Part shown: positions 35,132 to 44,998 of the stretch, piece after piece
Numbering within the stretch: the stretch's first letter is position 1
How the letters are laid out: each line of letters opens with the position of its first letter
Assembly: GCA_039602395.1 (NCBI GenBank)
Contig: JBCNJP010000023.1
Location: 86,621,324-86,685,323, forward strand
Direction: 5' to 3'
DNA length: 64,000 nt
Origin: Deinandra increscens subsp. villosa
Taxonomy: Eukaryota > Streptophyta > Magnoliopsida > Asterales > Asteraceae
Program-made: the position numbers and the translations under genes
Notes under the pieces: generated by a model
What the model saw: the letters and a program-made list of their open reading frames with translations, nothing else
Told to the model about the DNA's origin: nothing
The model's database searches: none

Positions 35132-35246
35132 TTTGATTGCGAAACAAGAAACGATAAGAAGAAAAGAAATCGGAAGAAAAACCGATTGAAATTGGAACGA
35201 TTGATTGAATGCGGAAATGAAGAACGAGCGAAATTGGATCAGATTC

Positions 35247-35258
35247 GCTCTGATACCA
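35247..35258 (-). promoter_or_regulatory. Primer-binding site (initiator-Met tRNA)
   Basis: TGGTATCAGAGC on the minus strand, immediately after the 5' LTR end; complementary to the tRNA-iMet 3' end. Confidence 0.93.
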
Positions 35259-35440
35259 TGTTAATTTGAGAAGAAGAATTGGGGAAAAAGCGTTGAAATC
35301 TTATTCCATTTTGACTGTTATATATACAGTGTTTAAACGCTAACTAACTTTAACTAATCTCTAACCACTTATTAACAAACACAACTAATTAAATACTGTA
35401 CAAGACAAATAGCAGAATGTACAAGCCTATAAAACCAAGA
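35259..35440 (-). repeat. 5' LTR of the complete copia
   Basis: Right copy of the LTR; drives minus-strand transcription of gag-pol. Near-identical to 30750-30929. Confidence 0.92.
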
Positions 35441-35445
35441 AAAAA

Positions 35446-36140
35446 AAGGTACTTTAATGGATTTTTTTTTATCTTTAAACATCTGTGGGATCGGAGAGGA
35501 TCGAAAGATATCGTGGCTCTCCAGGCTCAAAAGAGCTCATAGATTCAGCTTCTTATGCATCCAAGAATCGATGTTAGAAAACTCATCGAATGTTCCACTG
35601 CATTATGTTTTGGAGAAATCACAACTTTCGGTATGAATATGTAAGTGCTCACGGAAGATCAGGGGGTCTAATTTGTGTTTGGGATCCTTCCAATTTTACA
35701 GCCATTGATACCTGTAAGTCTTGATTTTTTATGATTGTCACAGGAAAGATTGTTGGTTTAGATGAATTGATTAATAGTGTTAACATATACGCTCCACAAA
35801 GTAATCAAGATAAAACCAGACTTTGGGCGGAGCATGGATTCTCATGGGGGGACTTCAACGAAGTTAGAAATGAGGATGAAAGATGGAATTCGGTTTTCAA
35901 TACTGCAACTTCTGCTCCTATCAATGAGTTTATTCATTAAGCCGATCTTATCGAATATCTTACCGAATCTGGAGAAAGCAAGCAAAATTGATAAAATATT
36001 GGTATGCGACATATTGTTTTACCTCTGGCCTAATGTGTCTCTTTTAGTATTGGACATGGATGAATCGGATCATTGTCCTTTACTTCTTCGGGCTTCGTTT
36101 ATCGATTATGGTCCCTCTCCATTTAAAATTTTTAACTCAT
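35446..36140 (+). pseudogene. L1-type LINE ORF2, endonuclease domain, broken
   Basis: The APE-type endonuclease of L1 nicks the target DNA. Frame pieces fit its start (LSLNICGIGEDRKISWLSRL, then FLCIQESM with the QE motif), the middle (GRSGGLICVWDPSNF, NIYAPQSNQDK) and GDFNEVRNEDER near 35845-35885. Frameshifts separate these pieces. The sequence DMDESDHCPLLL (about 36050-36085), with its SDHCP, is the normal endonuclease C-terminal motif. Confidence 0.85.
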
Positions 36141-37866
36141 AGCTTGGTAAACCTGGTCTCCAACAAGTTGAGCTTGCCTATTACTCTTAGGACTCTGATT
36201 TCCCCCGAATAAATTTATGGCGGATAAACTCAGATTCATTAAAGCGAAGATCAAAGATTGGGTGAAAGAGAGAACAAGGAGGCGGTTGAAGGGAGATTAA
36301 CTGCTCTTAGAAAAGAATCGAGTGAGATATCTAAAATGGCTGAATCATCTTCCCTACCTGTCCGTCCATATGGTGGAGAAATTCACAGAGATCAGAAAAG
36401 AAATTTTGATGATTGAGGAGGACATGATCAGAGACGCAAAGCAAAAATCACAAGTAAGGTGGAGTGTGGAGGGAGACGAGAACTCAACATTAAATTTCAA
36501 TTCCAAATCTAACAGGATATCTGGGTTCCAATCTAATGGCGTATGGGTGACTAACCCTCAGGATGTAAAATATTGTGCCCGTAACTTCTTTAGTAATCTT
36601 TTCAAGGAAAATATTGTTAATCGACCTTCTATTTTTGCTCCTAATCTGCCTAAACTCAGCTTGTCTCAACGTGACGATCTTATAAGGCCTTTTTCTCTTA
36701 TCGAAATTAAGGAAGCTGTTTGGGAGTGTGGGTCGCACAAATCCCCTGGCCCCAACGGATTCACTTTTGGCTTCATCAAATATTTTTGGTACTTATCAGG
36801 GTGACTTCCACAACATTCTCAGCAGTTTCTACGATTCTAGGGTTATCCACCCCTCCTGTTGTGCGTCGTTTATCACCCTCATCCAATAGGACTTTAGGCC
36901 TATTGGACTTACTGGGGTTATCCAAACGGTTATATCGAAGTGTTTAGCTAACAGACTGAAACTTGTAATTAATTCGGTCGTTTCGAAGCAGCAAACAACT
37001 TATATTAAAGGAACATTTTTGACAACCCATTAATTGTAAATGAAGTTAAATCTTGGTTGTGCAAAAACAAAAGGGAGGCTTTTGTGTTCAAGGCAGATAT
37101 GCAAAAAGCGTTTGATAGTCTGAACTGGGGCTTCCTCTCATCTATTATGTTCCAAATGGGATTCGTGATAAAATGGTGTCTTTAAATTGATGGTTGTCTG
37201 AGAACCTCCCGTTTGTCAATTCTGGTAAACGGCAGTCCCACTGACGAAGTAGTATGCTCTCGAGGTCTCCGTCAAGGAGATCCCCTCTCTCCCTTCCTTT
37301 TCATACTAGCGATGGAGGCCTTTTCTTTGGATATGAAAAAGGCCAACTCGGTTGGACTGTTTCACGGTGTTTTCCTTCCAAATGATGGCCCAAAGTTGAC
37401 GCATTTGTTATTTGCGGATGATGTGCTCTTCATGGGGCAATTTTCTCATCGGAATATAAGTAATTTGTTAAGAATATTGCGTTGCTTTTTCTTAATTTCA
37501 GGTCTAAAGGATCTCTCATAAAGTTGTATGATGGGCATTGGCGTTTCGAGGCAAGATACGGAAAGACTTGCTGATCTAATAGGGTGTCAAGTTGAAAATT
37601 TTCGAATCAAATATTTGGGACTTCCTATTGGTGGGAGAATGAACGTGATGAGATCATGGAACCCGGTAATTGAAGCTTTTGAGAAGAAACTTTCCTTATG
37701 GAAGAGTAAATCTCTTTCTATTGGGGGGAGAGTAACGTTGGTCAAGTCTGTTCTGTCAAGTCTTCCTTTATACCTTTTCTCATTATTCCGGGCCCCTAAT
37801 AATGTTATTGAGAAGCTGGAACAAATCAGAAGGAGATTCCTGTGGGGTGGGTGTGAAAACCTCTAA
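36141..37866 (+). pseudogene. L1-type LINE ORF2, reverse transcriptase domain, broken
   Basis: Catalyses target-primed reverse transcription. Pieces appear in the normal order: KQKSQVRWSVEGDENS, NPQDVKYCARNFF, KSPGPNGFTFGFIKYFW, then FRPIGLTG, ADMQKAFDSLNW, GLRQGDPLSPFLFILAMEA, and the catalytic LLFADDVLFMG at about 37405-37430. RIKYLGLPIGGRM and LWKSKSLSIGGRVTLVKSVL follow. At least five frameshifts or stops (about 36240-36310, 36797, 36890, 37035, 37520) make it non-functional. Confidence 0.92.
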
Positions 37867-38837
37867 GAAAATTCATTGGGTCCGTTGGTCTTAAGTCGTG
37901 GCTTCTAAGGAGAAAGGAGGACTGGGTATCGGATCACTTAAAACAACAAACTCCTCTCTCCTTTCGAAATGGCACTGGAGACATGCTACTGAAGATAATA
38001 GCCTTTTGAAGAGGGTTCATTCAGATTGATAATAGCCTAATGTGACTAGAGTGAAAATCCATACCCAAGCTTTGAATACATTCATTCAGATTGATTCCTT
38101 TGTCAAGCACTAGCTTTTCAGTCTTCACGATGGCTTTCCAAACACTCGAGACTCCAGAATTGATCGGGATTGAATTGTTTGCATTAGATTAAAGCTGGAT
38201 GAATTGGAGGATGCGGAGGACTCTATTCATTTTGAGTGGAACAATTGGACCCCGTTAAAGGTTAACATCTTCAATTGGAGGGCTCTACAAGGAAAAATTC
38301 CAACTTTACTTGCTCTCTCACGAAGAGGTGTCTCGATTCCCTCGGTTCTTTGTCCCCTATGTGCAGATCATAGTGAATCATCGGATCATCTATTCACGGA
38401 GTGTGCAATTTTCTGGGCCTCGATCTCATCATGGATCAAATCATTTCCGATCTATGCCTTCTCCATGAGTGATCTCATCACTTTTCATAGAGGGATTCAT
38501 GGTAGTCAAAGGCACAAAAAATTGGTTCAGGCTATTATATATACAACAATCTAGGTGTTTTGGAAAGCTAGGTGCTCAAAAATCTACAAGAACAAAGTCA
38601 CATCTTTGGAGCAACTAATTGGAGAAGTTAAATCACTGACTTTTCTTTGGATCAAAAATCGTCCCTCACTACAATGTGAGTGGAGTGGGTGGTCGGAGTT
38701 TAATCTTGCTCTGTAAATTATAACGAATCGTTTGGGTGTTGTATGATCCAATTTGGCTGTACGATGTTTTCTGTTTTGTATCTAGCTCCTGGCTAGGTGA
38801 AATAAAAGTTACCCTTTTTGTTGTTTAAAAAAAAAAA
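37867..38837 (+). pseudogene. LINE 3' part: zf-RVT domain, 3' UTR and A11 tail
   Basis: The zinc-binding C-terminal region typical of plant L1 ORF2 reads FNWRALQGKIPTLLALSRRG and VLCPLCADHSESSDHLFTEC (about 38270-38410), followed by VFWKARCSKIYKNK. The 3' UTR ends with gctaggtgaaataaaagtt and A11 (38827-38837). A deletion or frameshift lies near 37860-38160. I could not match a target-site duplication to the LINE 5' side. Confidence 0.85.
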
Positions 38838-39314
38838 CAACATAATTTTTTATACTGCATTTTACACCCAAACAATGTTTATACGATGTCAAAATAAAAA
38901 CTCATTTAACATCATAATATCAATTGTTATTTTAAAACTCAAATAAAAAACCGCCTTAAATAGTTTTTAATTTCTAGATTATAAGTTGAAATATAAATAT
39001 GAAATGCCTAGAAAGCAATTAGCAGATCGAATGAAAATATAATCACGTGTTATTTTAATAGCTTGTAAATAAAAACAATAAAAATAAATTATAGATCCCA
39101 TTCACACTATATGTACCAAAAGTATACCACTTGAAACTTGAAATATGACACCTCTAACATAAGAAATATAATCAGGGTGGTGGTTTTGTGGTATACCTGC
39201 TGCTCGGGTATTCCAATGTACAAAATTTAGGTCATGATCGAGGATTATGTTGCAATAAACACGTGTAACTTGTAACAATGTAACTTAACAATAACAATTT
39301 TATTAATATTACTA
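38838..39314. other. AT-rich spacer
   Basis: No gene. The stretch 39175-39260 (ggtggttttgtggtatacc...) vaguely resembles a decayed tRNA-derived SINE, without a clear B-box. Confidence 0.5.
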
Positions 39315-39350
39315 CTAGTCTTTGATACCCGTGCATCGTACGATTGAGGT
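39315..39350 (-). mobile_element. Helitron-like 3' terminus (minus strand)
   Basis: On the minus strand an imperfect hairpin (CGTACGATGCACGGG) is followed by TATCAAAGA and CTAG/T. Same layout as at 3544 and 12628. Confidence 0.35.
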
Positions 39351-39852
39351 TTAAAAAAAAAGGTTAAATAAATAGAATAGTATTTTAACAGTCATAAATT
39401 CATTCCATCAATGTATATATTTGCAACGTCTAAATATGTATTATATACATTAAATAAATATAATGGAATAAAACTAATAACTCGTGCATACAATTATAGT
39501 GGATAAGTGTAATAAAATTAATAAATAAATTGCAGAAATATGTAAAAGAGACAATGAACAAAACATCCAAGCTAGATACCATCTATCTCACGGTTGCTGC
39601 CACAACTTTTATTTCTCTTAAGGGGAGGCGGTATCGTGCACTAGCCGGCACCCGGTTCCAAAGGGTAGCCGGGTGGCTTCCACCGGCTCACGATACCGGA
39701 TGTCCCGGTTCCTATCCTCAGCGGTTTCCCACGGCTCGCACAAGCCTGTCCAAGCCGGCCCTATTCTCCTCTCCTTGTGACCGTTGGAAGTCGACCGTTG
39801 GTAGCCAACGGCTATGAAACTTTTTTTTTTCTTTAACATTTAACACACACAC

Positions 39853-39862
39853 ACTATAAATA
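39853..39862 (+). promoter_or_regulatory. TATA box of the Harbinger transposase
   Basis: ACTATAAATA lies about 80 bp upstream of the transposase ATG and precedes a C/T- and A-rich leader, a standard plant core promoter layout. Confidence 0.65.
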
Positions 39863-39936
39863 CTCATTCATTTTTTAAAAAAACACACATCTTTTTCTCT
39901 ACAAACATTTTCTTCATTTCTTTCACTCTACAAAAA

Positions 39937-41241
39937 ATGAGTCTTTACGATGAAGAAGACTTTTTTCCACCACCCGAGATTCCGACATCGTCAAGTAGCT
40001 CCGATGGTTCGTACCAGAACGCGATGCAGTACTTTAGCCTATGTCTTAACGTCATCGAACAAGAAGAACAAGAAGAGGCTTCCGCTCCTAAACGAAGGAA
40101 ACGTATTTACCGTGATTGTGAAAACGGTCACCAACGATTGGTGGAACTATATTTCGACGAAAATCCCCGTTACCACGAGGGAATTTTTAAAGAGCGGTTT
40201 CGTATGTCTAAACGTTTGTTTTTGAAGATTGTTGACGACATCACAAACAGTGAGCCGTGGTTCACACACCGTTTGGATGCGACGAAGCGGGAAAGTTTCA
40301 CACCTTTACAAAAGTGCACGGTGGCTATTCGTCAATTCGCATACGGTAACGTTCCTGACGAATATGATGAATCTTTAGATTTTTCTGAAAGAACTGCACG
40401 TGAATCCCTACACTATTTTTGTGAAGCCATTATTAAGCTTTACAAAGATGAATTTTTGCGTGCACCCACTAGCCATGATATTACTCTTTTATATAATGCG
40501 CATTTAGAAAAGCATGGTATTCCGGGTATGATAGGTAGTATCGATTGTACTCATTGGGAGTGGAGGAATTGTCCTAGAAAGTATAGGGCACAATATCATC
40601 GTGGCGATCATAAAAAACCAACAATTTCACTCGAGGCAGTTGCCTCCCAAGATATGTGGTTTTGGCATGCGTTCTTTGGTGTTGCAGGTTCAAACAACGA
40701 CATCAACGTTCTTAACCAGTCACCTTTGTTCAATAATGAGATGCATGGGGTTGCACCTAGAATGCCATTTGTTTGCAACGGTCGAGAGTACAAACGTGGG
40801 TATTACCTTGCGGATGGTATATATCCCCCTTGGTCGGTCTTTGTGAAGGCATTTCCACATCCTTTTGAGATTAAAGAGAAGAAAATGAAGAAGATACAAG
40901 AGGGGGCTAGAAAAGACGTCGAAAGAGCGTTTGCTCGGATAAAAGAAAAGTGGGCAATAGTTGATCGAAAGGGTCGTCCAATAAAAAAAAAGCTAATGGA
41001 GAACATTATGTACGCAGTCATTATTCTACACAACATGACTCTCAAAGACGATGGCCTTGCTATATCACCGGTCCACATTCGAGATCCGTCGGTTAACCGG
41101 GTTCTCGACCCGAATGTTATTTTCGAATTGCGAGATAGCGAGACTCATTTTAAACTCAGATTCGATATCACCGAGCACATCCAAAACACAATGGAAGTGT
41201 TTTTAACCGAGGAGGAGGTGAACGCAAATCCTCAACCCTAG
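39937..41241 (+). CDS. PIF/Harbinger transposase (DDE_Tnp_4/plant transposon protein), 434 aa
   Basis: Cuts and rejoins the element during transposition in the nucleus. The acidic, Ser/Glu-rich N-terminus (1-50) is followed by a likely nuclear signal PKRRKRIYR (51-59). A helix-turn-helix-like region lies at ~115-170 (PLQKCTVAIRQFAYGN ... SERTARESL). The nuclease core has GSIDCTHWEW (D203), GSNNDINVL (D255), YYLADGIYP (D293) and KDVERAFARIKEKW (E329). The DDE triad is complete, and no stop or frameshift is present. The whole protein is a single exon. The ATG at 39937 fits the leader. The Myb-like partner normally needed for DNA binding is not encoded in this element, so it would have to come from elsewhere. 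Confidence 0.96.
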   Translation: MSLYDEEDFFPPPEIPTSSSSSDGSYQNAMQYFSLCLNVIEQEEQEEASAPKRRKRIYRDCENGHQRLVELYFDENPRYHEGIFKERFRMSKRLFLKIVDDITNSEPWFTHRLDATKRESFTPLQKCTVAIRQFAYGNVPDEYDESLDFSERTARESLHYFCEAIIKLYKDEFLRAPTSHDITLLYNAHLEKHGIPGMIGSIDCTHWEWRNCPRKYRAQYHRGDHKKPTISLEAVASQDMWFWHAFFGVAGSNNDINVLNQSPLFNNEMHGVAPRMPFVCNGREYKRGYYLADGIYPPWSVFVKAFPHPFEIKEKKMKKIQEGARKDVERAFARIKEKWAIVDRKGRPIKKKLMENIMYAVIILHNMTLKDDGLAISPVHIRDPSVNRVLDPNVIFELRDSETHFKLRFDITEHIQNTMEVFLTEEEVNANPQP

Positions 41242-41546
41242 ATTTGTATTTTTTTTTTAATAAAAGTTGTAATTTTTATTATTTTTAATGAATGTTGTTT
41301 AAGGTTGCTAGTGTATTTATTTTAATGAATATTGTTTACTTTTATTATTAGTTTTTATTTTATTAAGTTGTTTAAATTAAAAAAAAAATGAGGTGGAACA
41401 CGGCTTGGTTTGAAGCCACACCACCACCATACCATGTGGTGTGGCTTCACATGGCTTCATTTTGGAGTCATTTGAGGTGTCCAAATTTGATTGGTTGGTG
41501 AACATGGCTTCTCCAAGCCATGCCACCACCATACCTCCTCCCCTAA

Positions 41547-44353
41547 GAATTCCATCTTGAAGTGATTAACCAACCATCTTAACTATCTTCGGAAAGCACT
41601 GAGATTATATTTTTTTTATTTGCATCAGAATCATCATTAAAAAATTAGATCATTCTTGAAAGTTGAAACCGGTAACCTTTTCCCTTCCACCTCACTACCC
41701 CATTAATCTCTTTGACTGGTCCTGGGTCATTAAGTGGGGTCCAAATCTAAAGTGGATCAGCTAAGCTAATGTGATCCGATTATGATATGGGTTCTTATCA
41801 AAAGATAACACCAAATTAGCAAAACCATATGTGCTTATATGCCTAAAAAACACTTCTAACTGGAAATACAGAATACCCGTTTGCATCAGAGGACCAATCA
41901 GTGTTTTACTTTTATACAACATATATTGAAATTTTGGACAGCCAGCCATTCGCTTATTTCAATTTGAGCACCCTACTTAAGAAAGCCAATCGTAAAATAT
42001 TGTTAGGAAAAAGGACAGAAAATGCCAACTTTAATGCATATACTCCACAAGATCAGTCAATTTTAACGCTTATAACCATTTGATCAAAATGATAAAGCTC
42101 ATACCACCCACCAAATAGAGACTTGATAAAAATGTCAACTTTAAAGCATATACTCCACAAAATCTTGAAATTAGTTAGCATCCACAAATGGAATGAAACC
42201 ATCAGAGTAAAACTATGCATTTGAAAAGGGTATTTCAAATGTAAACATCAATTAATTTCAAACAAAATTCAAACAAACCTGTTCTTGAAGGGAGCCAAAT
42301 TTGAGCAGTGTTTCTTCCAACTTCTGACTCCTTTCCTAACAGTGTTTCTTCCAACTTCTGACTCCTTTCGAAATGAATCTATTACACTGATTGTTTCTGT
42401 TTGTGTGCATGAAAGACTAACCTGTAAGCGTATGAGAAGCTAACGTCACATGTATAGTCAAATGACCTGTACATTTAATGAACTTAGAGATCAGATTCGA
42501 ACATAAATAAATTTGGAACTTGGTAAGGTGAAATGGAACCAATGTTGTGTTAGAGAAGCTAAAAGAGACAAAGTTGTAAAATACAACTATAAATGAAGCA
42601 TGATAGGATTTGAGTAAATAAAAGAGTACAGAGACTAAAAAAATTAAAATATAAACACTTTCCAAAAGGCAAAAAAATTTAAATTTCATAACTTGTAATA
42701 GGCAACAGTGGCATAGTGATAGAAAAATTTCTTATTTGATTTTTCAATATGATAAAGTATGGTCAATATGGCATAGGGGAAATCACATACACAAAATTCA
42801 AGGCTGCAAGTATATAGATATATGGTCAGTGTTGCAGACTTGCAGTACAAAAATAAAGAAGTTTGTGGTTATTGAGATACGAAAGGATTAAAGAGAAAAA
42901 CTAAACCAAGATTGCTGGTAAAAACAATAGCAAATTAGTTTAAACTAAAAAGACAAAAATAAAAGCAAGAACCTTCTAACTAAACGAAATATATAGAAAG
43001 TCATAGAAATAAAAGGGTGAACTCTTTAACTAAAACCTCTGTACAGTTTATCAATCATGTCACACCCAAGTTATATTGCTTTTATTCATTTTGAATGGTA
43101 ATAGATGAAGTTGGACGCCATAAAATTGATTTCTAGATTCATAGGAATGGGAAAACCTCAATTCAACTTAAAATGAAAAGAATCAAACCTATAATAAAAC
43201 AAGCAAAACTAAACCTTGTCATAAAAAATCTTCAAAATCTAGCACCGAGATTTTTTATTGATCTTCAAAATCCATCTGTAAAACCTAAAACAACATCAGA
43301 GTTGAATTGAATCAGGGTATTGTAATATTGATGCCTAGGCTGTAAGATGGAATGAACACTATCATAACTTATGTATGGTGTAAATGGAATTAAGGGTTAA
43401 CAATCATATCAGCCGAGTATCATTCCAGCTGGTTGACAATCAGAAAATGTTCTTTGGGATTAAAAGTTATTATGTTATCACACAATCTTTCTTTGAAATT
43501 AGGATTTATTCATTCATTTCGGCATTCTGGATAAAAAAAAATGGTTAACAATCAGAACCAATTTAAACACCATAACACTTTGACTATACTTATTTACATA
43601 AGTAGACGAGTATTTATTGCATACTAGAAAATAATAAAATAAAAAAGTAAATATATATTGTCAAAACACACACCTTTATAAAAGAAAATAAAGGTTGTAG
43701 AGGCATAAACAAAACAACAAAATCATACTGGATCTGAAAGGGAGGACATGCGACTTAACGCCTATAAACACATAAATAAAGAACAAACATACAAAAGTTA
43801 AATTACCCAACCCACAATACTCAAGACTATAAGAATTTGCACATGGATCATTTCTGAACAACCAGATTTTCTACACATAAACCATGCAATCAAACTTGTA
43901 CAACAACCAAGACTCTAAGAATTCTCATAAGAAAAAAAAGACAAACTAATTAAAGTCAACAACTACTTCTATTTGACAAAGTTCCCCAACCCACAACAAA
44001 AGATAAAACCAATTTCATCAATAAAAATCACAACAGATAGATAATTTCTCAACAACCAGATTTAACTGATAACATTACCTGCCCTTGCAAATACAACCAT
44101 CGAAGCAAAGGGTTTTGTGACCTGCAATTGAAGAAAAAGACTACACAAACACATGAGATATAGGAATAAGAAGAAATAACAGGTGAACAACAAAAAGAGA
44201 TAAAACTCAAAACCCAAAATTGAAACCCAGATAGAGAGAATCGAGGACATAATTAAAAATTAAAGCCAACTCACATACAAAAAGAAAGCAAGTGCTCATA
44301 ACCAAATCAAGTGGATCAATTAACCAAAATCATATCAGTGCTTTGAACTATTG
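41547..44353. other. AT-rich region, no confident gene; two weak minus-strand exon candidates
   Basis: Mostly non-coding. Two short minus-strand pieces have good splice-like borders: 42283-42420 (acceptor CTTACAG, donor ACAG/GTTTG), which contains a 34-bp tandem duplication, and 44079-44121 (acceptor TTGCAG, donor GGCAG/GTAATG, reading VTKPFASMVVFARA). With the leader-like sequence near 45170-45300 they might be a decayed spliced gene on the minus strand. I cannot confirm it. Confidence 0.35.
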
Positions 44354-44358
44354 CCGAC

Positions 44359-44993
44359 TGTAGAAACTAGGGTTCCCGGCCGGACGGGCAATCAGGGATG
44401 AACCGGTCCGGTTGGTGAAGTGTTTCTGGAAGGTGAGTGGGGCAAGTTGCTCCAGTCTGGAGCACCTTGGCTGCTTCGGTGTGTTAGCCTTGGATACCTG
44501 ACACGAAGGAAGAGTTAGAACATAGGAGGGAGATTATCCTCCAGCTCAGACTGGGACTGACAGATGCATCATGGCCATCCCAGGTCTACCCTCGTGCATA
44601 TAGGATGTGAGTGTGGGGAAGTGGGAGATCTACTCAGCCGTACGGTCGTGAGAGATGTTTAGTGCCGGAGCTAGTTATAATCCGGAGAGATTAAGTGTCC
44701 TTCCCCCCAAGTGGTTGAGGGGTATTTATAGTGTCTTACCTTTGTCCGATGCGTCATTAATGCTCCTGGCGGCTGACGGTATGGGCGGGTGCAGTAGGTA
44801 TGTAGCCTACAGTCCCATTTCGGGTAAAGCGGCGCATGATTGGCTTATGATATGCCAATCATTGCCTTTCTTCAGTGTTCATGCAGGCCGTGCGGCCTAC
44901 TCGGACGTATTATATGTCGTTAGAGTGAGTCCTTGGTTCGGCCTGGTAAGGAGCGGCCTCATCTGTTCTGGCCGGACCGGACCCACGTCATCA
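44359..44993 (-). mobile_element. Probable solo LTR, 635 bp
   Basis: A GC-richer island with TG...CA ends (TGTAGAAACTAGGG ... CACGTCATCA) and near-matching flanks CCGAC/CCGAT (44354-44358, 44994-44998). On the minus strand CTATAAATACC (TATA element at 44723-44730) implies minus-strand transcription. It also contains the hairpin ATGATTGGC-N9-GCCAATCAT (about 44836-44862). No internal domain. Confidence 0.6.
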
Positions 44994-44998
44994 CCGAT

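Larger units (their letters stand above)
30750..35440 (-). mobile_element. Complete Ty1/copia retrotransposon inserted in the LINE
   Basis: A 4691-bp element with LTRs of 180 bp (30750-30929) and 182 bp (35259-35440), PBS, single long gag-pol frame and PPT, flanked by AAAAA (30745-30749, 35441-35445). The LTRs differ at about four sites (two near each gagaa..gaatt block, tcgc/tctc, and a small indel at gacagag/gacaaatag), i.e. a few percent, implying a fairly recent insertion. Outer ends read TGTTAA and CCAAGA on the plus strand, so one terminus lacks the usual CA. The A-run makes the exact edge ambiguous by a base. Confidence 0.93.
39622..41543 (+). mobile_element. Complete PIF/Harbinger DNA transposon, 1922 bp
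   Basis: Ends GGGGAGGCGGTATCGTG and (inverted) GGGGAGGAGGTATGGTG form terminal inverted repeats. A 3-bp TAA target duplication flanks it (39619-39621, 41544-41546), as PIF/Harbinger transposases make. The only gene inside is the transposase at 39937-41241. The second protein usual for this superfamily (Myb/SANT-like DNA-binding) is absent, and the non-coding ends are only ~315 and ~300 bp. Confidence 0.95.
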
